Shown in pieces: positions 11,194 through 22,166 of a stretch of DNA of 64,000 bases; position 1 is the first letter of the stretch; each line of letters begins with the position of its first letter. The notes beneath the pieces were generated by a model that saw only the letters and a list, made by a program, of their open reading frames with translations, made no database searches and was not told where the DNA came from. The position numbers and the translations under genes were made by a program. Source of the DNA: Euglena gracilis (lineage: Eukaryota; Euglenida; Euglenophyceae; Euglenales). The stretch spans positions 32,409,417-32,473,416 of the forward strand of contig CP154955.1 of the NCBI GenBank assembly GCA_039621445.1. Reading direction: 5' to 3'.

Positions 11194-11425
11194 ATTGTCT
11201 GCACCCCCTGTGGATGGCCTAATGCTGGGCCCCTATTATTTGTCCTCCGACAGCTTCTGGGACGAGGCAACGATCCAGCCAGACACGCAGGACGATGCTT
11301 TTCCTGAATACACGTGTGCCCGGAGAATGGAGGGGCATAAGATTGAAGAGCCCTCCGCCAAGAACACCCTGGGAGGGGACCCCACCCCCGGGGCAGGGAC
11401 AGATGGGAAACCCTTCGGCTTTGCG
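11194..11425 (+). CDS. Locus A exon 5
   Basis: Longest internal exon: acceptor gttctgcag, donor gtaagg, phase 2 in, phase 0 out, 77 full codons. Includes LGPYYLSSDSFWDEATI and a Pro/Gly-rich end. No recognised domain. It is open in A but broken in B, so it may have been constrained in A for longer. A phase mismatch with exon 6 implies a further unseen exon between 11425 and 13838. Confidence 0.6.
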
Positions 11426-11469
11426 GTAAGGGTCCGGACCCCCCCCCCCCTTCCTGGGGGTGAGGCGGT

Positions 11470-12250
11470 TGTCCATATGCTGTTCTGCCGATTTTTGGGC
11501 AGGTTTTGGGCCCAAGGCAGGACAATAACAAACACATCAAAAATTACACAAACCAAGGAAAATGTTCTGGAGGCCCAATTTCAGAACCCGGGAAGCAATT
11601 CCTAATCCTGACAGCATTCTGGTAATTATCCCCAATCTAAACCGAAATTGTGGTGAAAGTGTCACATCCGATACCCACCTGAGTAATTTTGTCTTGCACT
11701 CTGGACCGAGTTGAGCTTGAAGAAGGGGAGGCTGTAACACAGTGCCTTTCTACCAGCAAGAAAAAATATATATTTGGAGATAGTTCTCCAAAGAGTGACA
11801 AATCATCAAAACAGGTCAATAACGCGCTCAAGCCTGTGCAACGCCGTAGGACTGTTTGTTTTTTTTGCACATTTTCTGGCCGGTTGCGACCTGCTTTTGG
11901 TGAAAATATCAAAAAAAAAAAAAAGAGTCAAAGTAAAATAATCAAACACGATTTAGAACGACCCATCTAACAATATTTCGTTTTTCTCGCAAAGCGACGC
12001 CTGGCCCGCGTTTTGCTGAGATGCCGATTTTGGGCAGATTTTTGGTCCAAAACAGGTCAAAGATCACGAATAACAAATGCAACAGAAATTGCCCAAATCA
12101 AGGAAAATGACTGGAAACCTGATTTTCGAACCAAGGATGCAACTCCTAATCCTGGCACTACTCTTATTGCCACAATATAAACTGAAATCGATGTGAAAGC
12201 GGCACATCCGATACGCACCTGAGAAAACCACACACGTCTGATTATATCAT
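11470..12250. repeat. Intronic tandem duplication (~530 bp unit)
   Basis: The sequence from 'gccgattttgggcag' through 'caactcctaatcctg' to 'gatacccacctgag' occurs twice, near 11487 and 12021. B also has two units (about 40615 and 41210), so this intron duplication predates the A/B split. No exon recognised within it. Confidence 0.7.
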
Positions 12251-13837
12251 TGGGACCCCTCCTGGGATCAGGATTCATTTTGACACCACCGCAGGGGGGG
12301 AAGGGGGTCCCTCCACCCACGCGGCCCGGCGTGGAACCGCTTTCCTGCGGGTGCGGGGGAGGCGGGTGGGTGGATGTGGCCCGGTCTGGACCACACCATT
12401 GCTTAAGGTGCGTCCGACCCGGGATGACTGACTGGTTTTATCAGAGTCACAGACTGGTTTTTGGCCCCAGACCCCCCCCCCCCCCGGTGTGGGGTAGACC
12501 TGGATCTGCTGAAAGTGCCACCTGGCGCCGAAGGCACCGGTCCATTGATGATGATTTTGACCCAGTTTTTGGCCCAGTGGCCAAAGTGACCGACCCCCCC
12601 CCGGGGGGGGGTAGGAAGCGACTGACTGTTTTTTTCTTGAAAGTAGAAAGTGACCCCCCGGGGGGGTCGGTAAGCAGTATGGTGTGGACCCCTGGGGGGG
12701 GTTCCAAGCCAGAAGCCTGAGAATGGGTTACAGCATGAAGCGCTGGAAAATTTTTGGGAAATGCCCTTGGACATCCCCGGGGGGGGGTTCCCCAGAGGGG
12801 GCAGGGTCTTCTTAATTAAAGAAGCCTGGGGCGTCCAGAAGAATTGGTTTGCTTTATAAAAAGTTCAGAAAGAAATGTGTCCACATTGATATAAAATACA
12901 AAATATGTCCATAACAATTACACATTACCATAAGACACAAACTTAAAATATAAAGCAAAATGATAATGTAAATAGCTACATATTAAGAATGACATAATAC
13001 AACATTACATCACACAATGTGATATTTATTACGTTATGTGATGTCAGCACACAACAAAATAATATGTGTTGGTATGCAGCGTTGAAATATACCGAAAAAG
13101 GGAGTATGACCAGTAGTAATTACCAACGGGATTTTTTACAGCCACTTTTACATTTTTCTTTGCCATTTGACCCCTCAATACCGGGCTGGACCCAACTTGA
13201 TTTCAGCAGACCCCCCCCCCCCCCGGGTCGGCAGCCCATCTTTTTTTTTGCTGACAGAAAGGTGCTGTTGTGCAGCCCCTTTTTTTTTTTGACTTGGGCC
13301 TGGTTAAACGAGCGCAACTCGGGCTAGATTAAGGTTAGGGATGAGTATAACTCCTTTTATATGAACCATGGACCATATGGCAATTTTTTATTTATAAGAG
13401 AAGTTCCCAGCACAGGAGTCGGTTTGCACCAGAAGATTAGCTTCGCTCATTTGCCTTAAAATGGGGTTTCCCCTGTGGTCAGCTTCGTTCCTATTTGTAA
13501 AGGAATCAGCTCAGCAAACCCTCTTGCTTGCTCCTAACATAGCCGTAACCCGAAGCCCGACCCTACTCCAAATTTAAGTGTAACCCTAACTTGGACCTTG
13601 ACACACCGCCAATGACAGAGCAATCCTGCATCGGAACGTGGGAATTGGGGACCGGTCCCATTTGCATCAGAGGGAGGACTCCCCCCCCCACACAAGTGGG
13701 AACTCTTGCTGGGGGTGCCCTTTATTACCACCACCGGGGTTCCCATTTTTATAAAAAAAGGTCTGCCGCAGTTGAGCTTTCTGTATTTGCAAATTTCTGC
13801 TGCACGTTTGGGTCCTCTCTGCGCCTTCCGCCACCAG

Positions 13838-13910
13838 GGTGACCTTTGAGCAGCTGTTGCGAGCGCTCTTCCCCTCCATGGAGCCTGCAGCCGCCTGCTG
13901 CCTCGTCAAG
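13838..13910 (+). CDS. Locus A exon 6 (EF-hand second half)
   Basis: Acceptor gccaccag, donor gtacca; phase 2 in, phase 0 out. Encodes VTFEQLLRALFPSMEPAAAC and a few more residues, 24 codons plus one base. B has the same length with three amino-acid changes. The G-V-T-F-E-Q-L-L pattern matches loop positions 6-12 and the exit helix of an EF-hand. Confidence 0.8.
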
Positions 13911-13998
13911 GTACCACCCTCTTTGCAATCCGGCAGCGTTGCGGGCGTCGGTTGCCCAAGACTGCTTCACGGCGATGTGCTTGTGTGGCTTTGTGCAG

Positions 13999-14079
13999 GG
14001 CGGCCTCGACTACCAGGAGTATGAGGAGCTTCGGAAGATGTTTGACCCGGAGGGCCGCCTCTTCCAGATCGACGCCTAC
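13999..14079 (+). CDS. Locus A exon 7
   Basis: Acceptor tttgtgcag, donor gtatgt, symmetric phase 0, 27 codons: GGLDYQEYEELRKMFDPEG and a short tail. Resembles an EF-hand entering helix (EYEELRKMFD). The B exon is four codons longer (inserted ADRG-like segment) but keeps frame. Confidence 0.8.
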
Positions 14080-14262
14080 GTATGTGAGTGAGAGGGTAGG
14101 CGTGAGTGATTGCCGGAATCGGTGCATGGTGACTGCCGGGGGGGGGGGGGGGGGGGAAGGTGTCCGTTCACACTTGGGCCAGGTTTTCTGGGTGATTTTT
14201 ATACAAAAATTGAATTCAAGAAGTTTAATTCTTTTTACAAATTATGTCCCCGCCTGTTGCAG

Positions 14263-14341
14263 GATTTCCTCGGCCTGCCTCCCCACCGAGGGGTACATTG
14301 GAACCTCCATATCTTTCTCCAGGCAGACACTGAGAAGACTG
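14263..14341 (+). CDS. Locus A exon 8 (EF-hand first half)
   Basis: Acceptor ctgttgcag, donor gtgtgt, phase 0 in, phase 1 out. Begins DFLGLPPHRGVHWNLHI and ends FLQADTEKTG; with exon 9 this makes the EF loop D-T-E-K-T-G-R-L-S-L-N-Q (D1, E3, T5, G6). The final position is Gln rather than Glu, so calcium binding may be weak. Same length in B. Confidence 0.8.
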
Positions 14342-14343
14342 GT

Positions 14344-14350
14344 GTGTTTT

Positions 14351-14381
<31 letters not shown>

Positions 14382-14421
14382 CGCGTGTGTGTGTGCGTGC
14401 GTGCGTGCTCGCGCGCGTGCA

Positions 14422-14485
<64 letters not shown>

Positions 14486-14505
14486 TGTGTGTGTGCATGC
14501 GTGTG
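14344..14505. repeat. (GT)n/(GTGC)n microsatellite
   Basis: GT, GC and GTGC repeats of about 160 bp directly after the donor of exon 8. B has only about 25 bp of GT at the same place, a clear length difference between copies. Confidence 0.9.
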
Positions 14506-14639
14506 TACACATAGAACCCCTCCGACAGAATGATGCACACAGGTAGGCCAACAAACAAATGATATTGCTTTGGATCAGGCCATGCTTAAGGGTTCACTGT
14601 ACCCCCACCCCCCAGAGACTGGATTGCAGCCAGTCCAAA

Positions 14640-14830
14640 TTTGGTTATCGGAAACCCTAGTGACCCCGGGGGGGGGGTCCCCTAGCAGGGCTAGCGAGCG
14701 GAAAAAAGTGAACCTGACCAACGCAAAGCGAAAAAATTTTGGACCCCAAAACTGGCCAAAAATGCCTATTTTTGCCATTTTTGGGCGGTATTTTTTTTTG
14801 AACGAATTCAACCAAGAACCCATTCAAAGC
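14640..14830. mobile_element. Dispersed element family M3, copy in A
   Basis: Block with 'agcagggctagcgag', 'ttttggaccccaaaa' and 'tttttggcca'-like words. Homologous blocks lie at the same intron of B (46985-47215) and at an unrelated site (31195-31412), so it is a dispersed repeat. Confidence 0.55.
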
Positions 14831-15055
14831 ATCCAACGCGGGCCATTGCTTGATAACCTGGGGCGGGTCCGCTGCCTAGCCATATTGCTAGACACTGAAA
14901 AAAAAAAAACAGGGACAAGAAAAAATAGGCGGGAGGTCCGGGCTCTTCCCAAATGGGAAAAAAAATACCTCCGATGTTGTGCGCCGAGGTGGAAATGGTT
15001 TTGTCCAAAAAAGTGGCCGGGGTGACTTGGCATGCCTGTGTGTGTCGTTTTGCAG

Positions 15056-15197
15056 GAAGGCTCAGCCTCAACCAGCTACTGGCAGCGCTTTTCCCCCTCA
15101 TCCCGCCGTGGTATTTGGCGTATGCCACCCGGCACTGGAAGCATCCTGGCGACCTCGAGTGTGCCCTCTCGTGCCTTCAAATTCAGTGCTGGCCCAC
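15056..15197 (+). CDS. Locus A exon 9 (EF-hand second half)
   Basis: Acceptor ttttgcag, donor gtgagc; phase 1 in, phase 2 out, 46 full codons. Starts RLSLNQLLAALFPLIPPWYL, finishing the EF-hand begun in exon 8, then a Trp/His-rich stretch. B matches in length with only a few synonymous and one or two other changes: the best conserved exon of the pair. Confidence 0.85.
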
Positions 15198-15537
15198 GTG
15201 AGCACACACACCCACACATACAACGAGCATCAGAAAGTGCGGTGCCATGGGCAGGTTTTGACTGGTGTGGTTCCAAGGCATCGCTTAAGCCAGAGGGGGC
15301 CCCAGGGGGTGCAGCCAGCCAGCAGCCGTTTTCCTGCCCTGGACCCCCTGGCGACCAGTTTTATCCCTGACCAGAGAAAAGAGAGGCTGGATGATAATGA
15401 CATCTTACTTGCCAAAGTGGACGAAAATGGATCTGGTTTGAGCTGCCAACTTTTCATTAATCAGTTTTTTGTATGATTTTGTAATGTTTTTTGCGTAATC
15501 TGATTGAAATCATGATTTATTCCTCCATACATGCCCC

Positions 15538-15740
15538 CCCCCCCCCAAACTGCGCCAGGGGACCCCAGCCCAAAACGGCCAAAAGTGCCATTTTGGGCAC
15601 TTTTTTGGGCAAAATCTGTCACAAATGCAAAAAATTTTCGGCGGAAAGCTCCAGAAGGAAAATTTTGGCCTTTTTGGGGGGTCCTGGGTAACCCCCCTCC
15701 CTGGGGTCGGTCCGGACCTTCTTGGCAGGTGCGGGGGGTT
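15538..15740 (-). mobile_element. Dispersed element family M2, minus copy
   Basis: Absent from the matching intron of B. Its reverse complement closely follows 34740-34930 ('ggtccggaccgaccc', 'ccaaaatggcacttttgg', a gcgcc-like hairpin). It is therefore an insertion of the same family in opposite orientation. Confidence 0.6.
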
Positions 15741-15988
15741 GGTCCCAACCAATTTATATATCCATCCCAAGTTTTCCAGCCTCTGAGCTGACCCCCCTTA
15801 AGTTCTTGAAGTCACGGTTAAGTTGTAGGAGAATCTCAGGGTCGAGAGTGCGGTGGGACAGACGCCGCCGTCGCGCAACGGCAATGTGTCCCATCACAGA
15901 AGGTACCCCGAGGCTGGCAAGAAGCAGCCTGGTGAGCGAGTCTTGTCATGCCCATGTGTCGGTTCTCGCTCTGAAGGTTTTTCCACAG

Positions 15989-16116
15989 CTCCACCCTCGA
16001 CATCGCCCCGACTCGGCCCGCCCTCGATGCTGACGAGCTGACAGAGACCGACATGCTGTACCTGCCTCGGAAGGAACCGCGACGCAAGCTGGCTGAACCC
16101 TGGCTCGGTACCAGCG
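15989..16116 (+). CDS. Locus A exon 10
   Basis: Acceptor tttccacag, phase 2 in. The donor gtgtca is shared with B and gives phase 1 out; an upstream gtacca exists only in A. Encodes STLDIAPTRPALDADELTET followed by a basic stretch (PRKEPRRKLAEPW). Same 128-bp length in B. Acts as a charged linker before the next EF-hand pair. Confidence 0.75.
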
Positions 16117-16317
16117 GTGTCAGCGTAGGGCTCCACGTGAGGTTTCGGGGTCGTTGCTTTTGTCTGTGCGTCCCGCCAGAAGTGGCAGAGTCGTCCGCCC
16201 ATGCTGCCTGCCAACTCAGACTGCGCATCAATATTGTGAGGGGCAGTCTCCCTTGCACTGTTTCCCAAGTTTGATTTGCTTGTTGGGTCGTCCGGGGTGG
16301 TTACTGTGCCTCCCGAT

Positions 16318-16401
16318 CCGCATGCGATTTTTTCCACGCCCTTGACACTGACCGCCTTGGTGAGCTGTCGGAGCAGCAGCTGGTGGGGAAGGCCGTGGCG
16401 G
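16318..16401 (+). CDS. Locus A exon 11 (EF-hand-like), acceptor lost
   Basis: Codons ALDTDRLGELSEQQLVGKAV give an EF-like loop (D1, D3, G6, L8), with donor gtgtgc and phase 1 out. B has a clean acceptor tgcctcccgag at the matching base; in A it reads tgcctcccgat, so AG has become AT. The 84-bp length is the same in both. In A the exon may be skipped or spliced from a cryptic site. Confidence 0.6.
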
Positions 16402-16952
16402 GTGTGCCTGGCGTAGGAGATGCTTCCGTGTTAAGAATCTAACAATCAAATGCAACTTCAAACCATCTTATAGCCAATGAAATCGGCTTTGTTGTGTTGT
16501 ATTTGGGGGGCTTTTAATTTGGGGGGGGTTTACCTCACACTGACCCAACCCGACCCCAGGGAAGGGGCAGTCCAACATCGGTGTGGGTGGCTTTTAGTAG
16601 CACTTTTGTCAACCTTAGCAACAATTAGCAAACTTTGTCAAGGCTCGCTGTAGCGGCATTGATTCGGTTTATTTGATTATTCCTGAGCGACAATCAAACT
16701 GGTTTCTGGTGGCGGGTGGGGAGGAGGATGTGGACCCCCTTGTCCAAGACACTCTGTGTCGATAACACACCTTCCATGTCATCCACATTTTTCCAGAACT
16801 CTGCCCATTTTTCATAAAATCACAGTGGCGTCAACACACCCACCAGGTCACAGACATGCCCCCCCATGTCAACAACACATTCCCTGAAGATTGGCGTGCC
16901 TTGGGCAGGGGATACCACCACCATCTTTCGGGGTGGGATCATTCCGTCGCAG

Positions 16953-17098
16953 GGCGCACCATCACCCCGCTGCTCTTCCGCTGCATGGACACCGACCGTT
17001 CCGGCGCTGTGACCTTCTACAAGCTGCTCCGCCGCCTCTTCTCCCGCCTGTCCTGGCTCAACCTGGTCCGGCTGTGCCAGACTTACATCACCGCCAAA
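16953..17098 (+). CDS. Locus A exon 12 (EF-hand)
   Basis: Acceptor ccgtcgcag, donor gtgtgt, phase 1 in, phase 0 out, 48 full codons. Contains a whole EF-hand in one exon: helix TPLLFRCM, loop DTDRSGAVTFYK, helix LLRRLF. D1, D3, S5 and G6 are present; position 12 is Lys instead of Glu, unusual for a calcium-binding loop. B reads TVT for AVT in the loop and is otherwise very close. Confidence 0.85.
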
Positions 17099-17504
17099 GT
17101 GTGTCATTGTGTGTGGCCACGCTGTGCTGGGCTGGAGGGATTTTTCTCCTGTTGGGAAGACATTATTGCTCCTCGTTATTTTTTATTGTCCAATTGTGTT
17201 GTGCGTTTACGCGTGTGCGTGTGCGTGTGCATATATTTCTGTTGCCTGTTGGGTGTGTGTGTCAGCCTTTGCCGTATCTTTTTCTACACACAAGGAGAAG
17301 ATGTTTGATGGCACCAGCCATCAAACATTTGACGGTTGTTTGGTGGTGTGAAGGAAGCGGGAAAATATGGTGGGATATGTGAAAATTGAGCCCACCTTGT
17401 GGGTAGGAGTTCATGAGTTGGTTGTGTTGGTCATTGGAGGCTGAAGTCCGTTCCAAGGCTTCCTGCGCGACCAAGCACCTGTGATATGTGGGCGTGACTG
17501 GGAG

Positions 17505-18160
17505 TGACTGGCTATTTTTTGGCCACCTTTGGCCCCTTTTGGCCACTTTTTCCACTTCTGGCTTTGGGCCACTTCTGGCTGTTTTTAACAACTTTTTTGA
17601 CCACTTTCGCCCCCTTTTTGCCTACAATTGCCCATTTTTTGAGCCAGTTTTGCCAATTTTTGCTGCTCTTGATGGTTTTCGGTCATTTTTGCCACTTTTT
17701 TGTCTATTTCTGCTCAGTTTTGATGATTTCTTTTTGGCTGCTTTTTGGAGATTTTTAGGCATTTTTTTTTAAATCATGTTTGGCCCATTTTTGCCCATTT
17801 TTTTTTTAAAAGCAGCAGTAAAAAGTGGGCAAAAGTTGGCAAAAGCGGTCAAAAGCAGCAAAAAAAAAATGCACGCAGTCAAAAGCAGCAAAAGTGGCCA
17901 AAAGTGGCTCAGTGGTGGCCAAGAGCAGACAATAAACAAACAAACAAGAAATGGCCAAAACTGGCTTAAACGTGGGCAAAGATGACCAAAAAATGGACAA
18001 AATTATCAACAATGGGCAAAAGTGGTGGCAAAATCTGCCAAGATGGCCAAAAATGGCCTAAAAGTGGTTAGTAGCAGAAGCAGTCTAAAGTGGGCAAAAG
18101 TGGCAAAAAGTTGGCCAAAAAGTCGGCATGAAGAACAGTGGCCAAAAGTGGTACCCTGGC
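17505..18160. repeat. Intronic foldback of ttttggccactttt words
   Basis: About 300 bp made of T-rich 'ttttggccac/ttttttgcc' words is followed by about 340 bp of the complementary A-rich 'aaaagtggccaaaa' words, so the transcript could fold into one long imperfect hairpin. B has the same arrangement at 50825-51430. It lies in the intron after exon 12. Confidence 0.75.
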
Positions 18161-18205
18161 CCTGTTCAGACAGCACATCGGCACCAGTGGCAATCATCGT
18201 AACAG

Positions 18206-18280
18206 CTGGTGTGCGCTTCCCACCCGTTTGACATCCGAGAAGGCACCAACCTCAACCCTCGGCCCTCTTCGCGCCACTCA
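18206..18280 (+). CDS. Locus A exon 13 (A-specific)
   Basis: Acceptor gtaacag, donor gtaagg, symmetric phase 0, 25 codons with LVCASHPFDIREGTNLNPRP. Fits between exons 12 and 14 without disturbing phase. I find no counterpart in B between 49507 and 51601, so it was lost there or is a mis-call here; the lack of comparison lowers confidence. Confidence 0.5.
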
Positions 18281-18337
18281 GTAAGGAACATGCCCCCCCC
18301 CCCCCCCGGGACACTATGGTTACCGAGACACAGTCCG

Positions 18338-18392
18338 CACACCCAGTCACGCCCAGTCACGCCCAGTCACGCCCAGTCACACCCAGTCACGC
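18338..18392. repeat. 10-bp tandem repeat (cacgcccagt)n
   Basis: Five to six units of cacgcccagt or cacacccagt between exons 13 and 14. Confidence 0.9.
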
Positions 18393-18536
18393 CAACAGAA
18401 ATCCCAGCCACCTCGACTTCACAGAAGGTTCTTTGGCCATTTTTGCCTCTTCCGGCTGCTACTGGCCGTTTTGGCACATTTGCTTTTGGTTGCTCTTTGG
18501 TCAGTTTGGACCAGGTTCTCGGGCATGACAGGCGCC

Positions 18537-18573
18537 CCCTCCCTCTCCCTCTCCCTCTCCCTCTCCCTCTCCG
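18537..18573. repeat. (CCCTCT)n tract
   Basis: Six hexamer units forming the polypyrimidine tract upstream of the exon 14 acceptor. Absent in B, which has a short ordinary tract. Confidence 0.9.
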
Positions 18574-18581
18574 TTCTCCAG

Positions 18582-18675
18582 CAGCTCAAGGTACTTCGTG
18601 AAAAGTTCAGACAGATCTCCACAAAAGGAGTTTTGAGCTTGCCGAAGCTACACAGCTTTCCTTCGTTTATCCACG
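18582..18675 (+). CDS. Locus A exon 14
   Basis: Acceptor ttctccag after a (CCCTCT)n tract, donor gtgtgt; phase 0 in, phase 1 out, 31 full codons: QLKVLREKFRQISTKGVLSL and a short end. B has ELKLLREEF at the same place and equal length. Reads as an EF-hand entering helix followed by a degenerate loop (S-T-K-G-V-L-S-L). It joins exon 15 directly in phase, so the open frames at 18.7-19.3 kb are not needed. Confidence 0.75.
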
Positions 18676-18865
18676 GTGTGTTACAGTCACTGTGTGGCTC
18701 GCTTTTTGTTTTGGTTTCTTGCTCTATGGTCGTATTACAAGGATTTTGGGGGAGGGTGGTTCGCGTGGAGGATTGTTCGGTTGCTTTTCTGCACAGATAA
18801 ATGGCTCGGCAAGGTTTTTGTCCCTGATCATGGTCCATGTTACCAAGCAAGCATTTTTGATGATG

Positions 18866-18957
18866 CAGGGCGATGCAGGGCGATGCGGGAATTTTTGAGG
18901 CCAAGGGTAGGGTTCCGATGCAGGGCGATGCAGGGCGATGCAGGGCGATGCAGGCTT
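18866..18957. repeat. (gatgcagggc)n minisatellite
   Basis: Ten-bp units gatgcagggc, interrupted once; B has two degenerate units near 51886-51970. Confidence 0.85.
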
Positions 18958-20397
18958 TTTTTTTTAAAAAAAAAGTCATTGTTCAAAATTTCAGTTGTTT
19001 TGGCCACTTTGGTCATTTCTGTCCATGCTGTCCGAGTTCCCCCCATTTTTGATCATTTTTGACCACATTTCAGGGTTTAAATTAGGGAAATGGTCAGTTT
19101 GGCACTGTATTTCTCTGAGAACCAAATGGCCCATCTGGCCTGGGGTATTTTACCCAAATAGCCAAGGGAGAAAATCTGATGGGAGGGGTGGAAGTTCGCA
19201 AAAACTCCGGTACCTATATCCCCCATTTCCTGTGAGCTGCCAGCGCTAGGTGGTGTTCTGGAGGTGGGGTGACAGGTCCAACCTTTTGCTTTCTTTTGAA
19301 GTTTTGCGGCACGTTGTTGAAGTTTTGAAAGTTGGTTACGAAAGCAGTTGGAGTTCACGTGCAACATATACAATGTATTGTTGGAGAATTCTGCCACTCG
19401 TGGTTGATGAGAGGGATACAGAACACAGAACACCAATTACTCATTGAGTTCTGTGGCCAGTTGTTCGTCGAAATGATGTCAGTGTGCGCAAATGCGCGAG
19501 TATGCGATGTGCGCATTTGCCACACCAACCACTTCAAATTAACCATGCACAAACCGACCAAACAGACAGTTTGCACATTCAAACAAACCAACCATTTGAA
19601 CGATTCTACAAACACATCAATTTTAGCTTGCAGCCATGGTCTTTTTCGCAGTTTCGCAGTCGCACAAAGAGTTGGTGAGCGCATTTGCGCACACTGTCTA
19701 TTTGCGTATTTGCACACATGCATTTGCTCATCACCAATTCTCACAAGTTGAAGGTTCAGGGTATCGTATCAGGCTTGGGCACACCTCACCAAAACTTTCC
19801 ATTAACATCCCATGTTGATGAGGCTGTTCGGAAAGTTCCCAAGCACATCTGCTGGGTGTCATGTGCCCTGTATGCTGCTGTGGCACCCCAAAACTCAGGC
19901 ATCCCAACTGGCAAAGTCCCTGCTTCCATCTCCATGTCCCAGCGCACCACATCACACCCTGCCTACATTTTTGGGTTTTTGGTGGTCAATTACTCTCATT
20001 TGTTTTTTTTCCATTTCTTAAAGATGTTTTTTTTAAAGAAAAAAGTCCTTGTGGGCAAATGAAGAAATAATGAAGAAAAATGAAGATGAAGCCAATGAAA
20101 AAAAAGATAAAGCGGGAGATGATCTGCCTCAGAAGTGACCAAAAATTGGCCTGAAGAAGCGACCAAAAATAAAGTGGTCACTTTTGGCTGCTTCTTATTG
20201 CTTTTGACCGAAGGTGCTTGCTCACAAGCAAGTGCGGCTTTTGCTGTGTGCCTGTGCTCATGCCCGCTGGCATTTTTATTTTGTCATTTTGTCATTTTTT
20301 GGACCAACACAGTGACAGTCCCATACTTTGGTTGGCTCTGTGTCGCGCGTGCGGATTTTCAGTGTTCGGTCCCTCCCACAGCCCCCCCCCCCCACAG

Positions 20398-20493
20398 GGG
20401 TAGACCTCCGGCGTCTGGATTTCCACAACGCATGCGGGGGCGGCCCGGTGCAGTTCCCGGACTTCTTGCAGGTGTTCTTCCCGGCCGTGGACA
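20398..20493 (+). CDS. Locus A exon 15 (EF-hand-like)
   Basis: Acceptor ccccacag; phase 1 in matches exon 14. Encodes RLDFHNACGGGPVQFPDFLQ then VFFPAVD, a degenerate EF-hand whose loop lacks the acidic residues. Donor taken as gtgttg (gtgctg in B) because only this gives the phase 1 needed by exon 16; the frame stays open to about 20520, so the end is uncertain. 96 bp in both copies with this donor. Confidence 0.65.
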
Positions 20494-20755
20494 GTGTTGT
20501 ACGGGAGTCCCCAAAACCTGATGGGTGGTGTGGTGTGGGGGGGTCCAACCCCCCTCCCACCCCCCTGGTGGGTGATTGGTTTCCAACCCCTCCCCCAGGC
20601 TTTCCCAAATTTCCGGGGACACCATTTTTTCTGTCAGAATTTTCTTTTGGCACCTTGGGCGCCGAAGGAATTTTTCTTTGCGGGTGGTGAGGTGTGTTGG
20701 GGGTTGACAACAAGGTTGGTTGGGTGGGCCCCCCACCCCAGGCCTTCCCGTTCAG

Positions 20756-20813
20756 CCCTGGCCGTGGACCCGCAGGACGTCTACCGAGTCACACGCCGCA
20801 ATATACCGGAGCG
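20756..20813 (+). CDS. Locus A exon 16
   Basis: Acceptor gttcag, donor gtacgc, phase 1 in, phase 2 out, 18 full codons: LAVDPQDVYRVTRRNIPE. B gives LAVDPKEIYRVTCTEIPE with the same length and phase. Confidence 0.75.
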
Positions 20814-21866
20814 GTACGCACCGCATGCGTTACATTTGGGTTCCAAATGTCTAGCACCATTAGTCTTGGGCCGAACACCACCCAAAACTGGTGCTGTTTA
20901 TGGTTGTTCAAGCAAAATTTGATTTTAACCTGCATATCACAAGATGATATGAATAAGCGCCACTGTTCGGAGAAATTTGAAAGCTCGACGTGAAATCGCC
21001 CCACCATTTCACAATATACAGGCACATTTTAAGACATTTGAGTTTTAGGTTAAAGAAGGGTACAGGTGCTAAATCAACCCAACCCCACAGGGACAGGTGG
21101 GAAGCCTGTCAGAGTCAAGGAGGTGGAGGGGTTTCCCATACATCCCTGCCACCCAATAATAAAATACCCAATTTGTGATTTGGGCAACTGAAACCTCAGC
21201 AAAAGAAGGTTGGGAACCCCCATGGGCTGACATCCACGGGTTTTTTGGACAGCTTTTTCAGCACCGCCATTCAAGAAAGGATGTATGTTTGGTTGTTTTA
21301 GGGTCAAATTTGGAGTTTGGAGAATATCCCCACAAAAGAACACACTCTCTCCAGATGATCTTCACCCTCGTGCTGGAAAATTGTTCATCATATTTGCTGC
21401 TTATTGTTTTTTTTTCCTCAAAGTGATCCTCGAAGTTTTTTTTGGAATTTTCCATTTGCCATATTTAGATTTTTTAGATATTGTATATACGCCCATGCCA
21501 TATTCAGTGACGAATTCATGAAGCTGATTTAAGCTGCTGAAGCGAGTGACAGGAATTCATCTCCGGCCGAAGACAGATTACAATAATTCAGTCAAATGAC
21601 AGCCCAAGAGCTCTGGCTGAACCGATCGGCGGCAATTCCAATTCAGTGGTCACCGGGCTTCAGTGGAATCTTAGGATGCTCACATTTGGATTGTTTGCAT
21701 ATTTGGCTGACGTCCAAAGATCGGCAAAAGGGTCTTTTAGTTTTGGTTTTTCTTGTGGGGTGGGCATTTCTCCTTTTGTCCTTACTGCAGTGCAGTGCTC
21801 AACAAAAAAGAGTCCTTTTTAACTGGTGACATTTGAGCATCCCCGGCACCCACCCGCCGATCCCAG

Positions 21867-21915
21867 GGAGTACTTCCGGCTGAAGCACGCGTTTGAGGCT
21901 TTGGACACAAAGAAG
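21867..21915 (+). CDS. Locus A exon 17 (EF-hand entering helix)
   Basis: Acceptor gatcccag, donor gttggc, phase 2 in, phase 0 out: EYFRLKHAFEALDTKK. Helix F-x-A-L-D-T-K-K is the classic start of an EF-hand; the loop should be completed by exon 18. One residue differs in B (KYAF). Confidence 0.8.
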
Positions 21916-22166
21916 GTTGGCCCCAGGCTGCGTCGTACCACTCGGTTTTTACCCACCAATTTCTGCCAGATTGAAATTCTCTGGTTCTCTGTTGAAACAC
22001 GTTGGTCTATTCTGCCTTGTTTCTTCTTCTTCTTCTTATTTGTCAGTGCCCAAAACGCCCAAGAGAACATATCTTTTCTCTCTGCATTGAGAAGTTTTTG
22101 GATTCCAAGAAAACCAAAACAAGCAAGGAAGTGGATACGGATGCCAATCGGTGCCAAATAGAGAAG

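Noticed and set aside
14225-14558. Frames with repeated CVRACVRA / THARTHAR
   Set aside because: Translation of the GT/GTGC microsatellite after exon 8.
18338-18392. CRISPR-like direct repeats
   Set aside because: 10-bp units without spacers, in an intron of a eukaryotic gene.
18676-19062. Frames after exon 14 as additional exons
   Set aside because: Exon 14 joins exon 15 directly in phase; the stretch is not kept in frame between A and B.
19250-19447. Frame with CQR-VVFWRWGDR as an exon
   Set aside because: A has an in-frame stop where B is open, and neither phase fits neighbouring exons.
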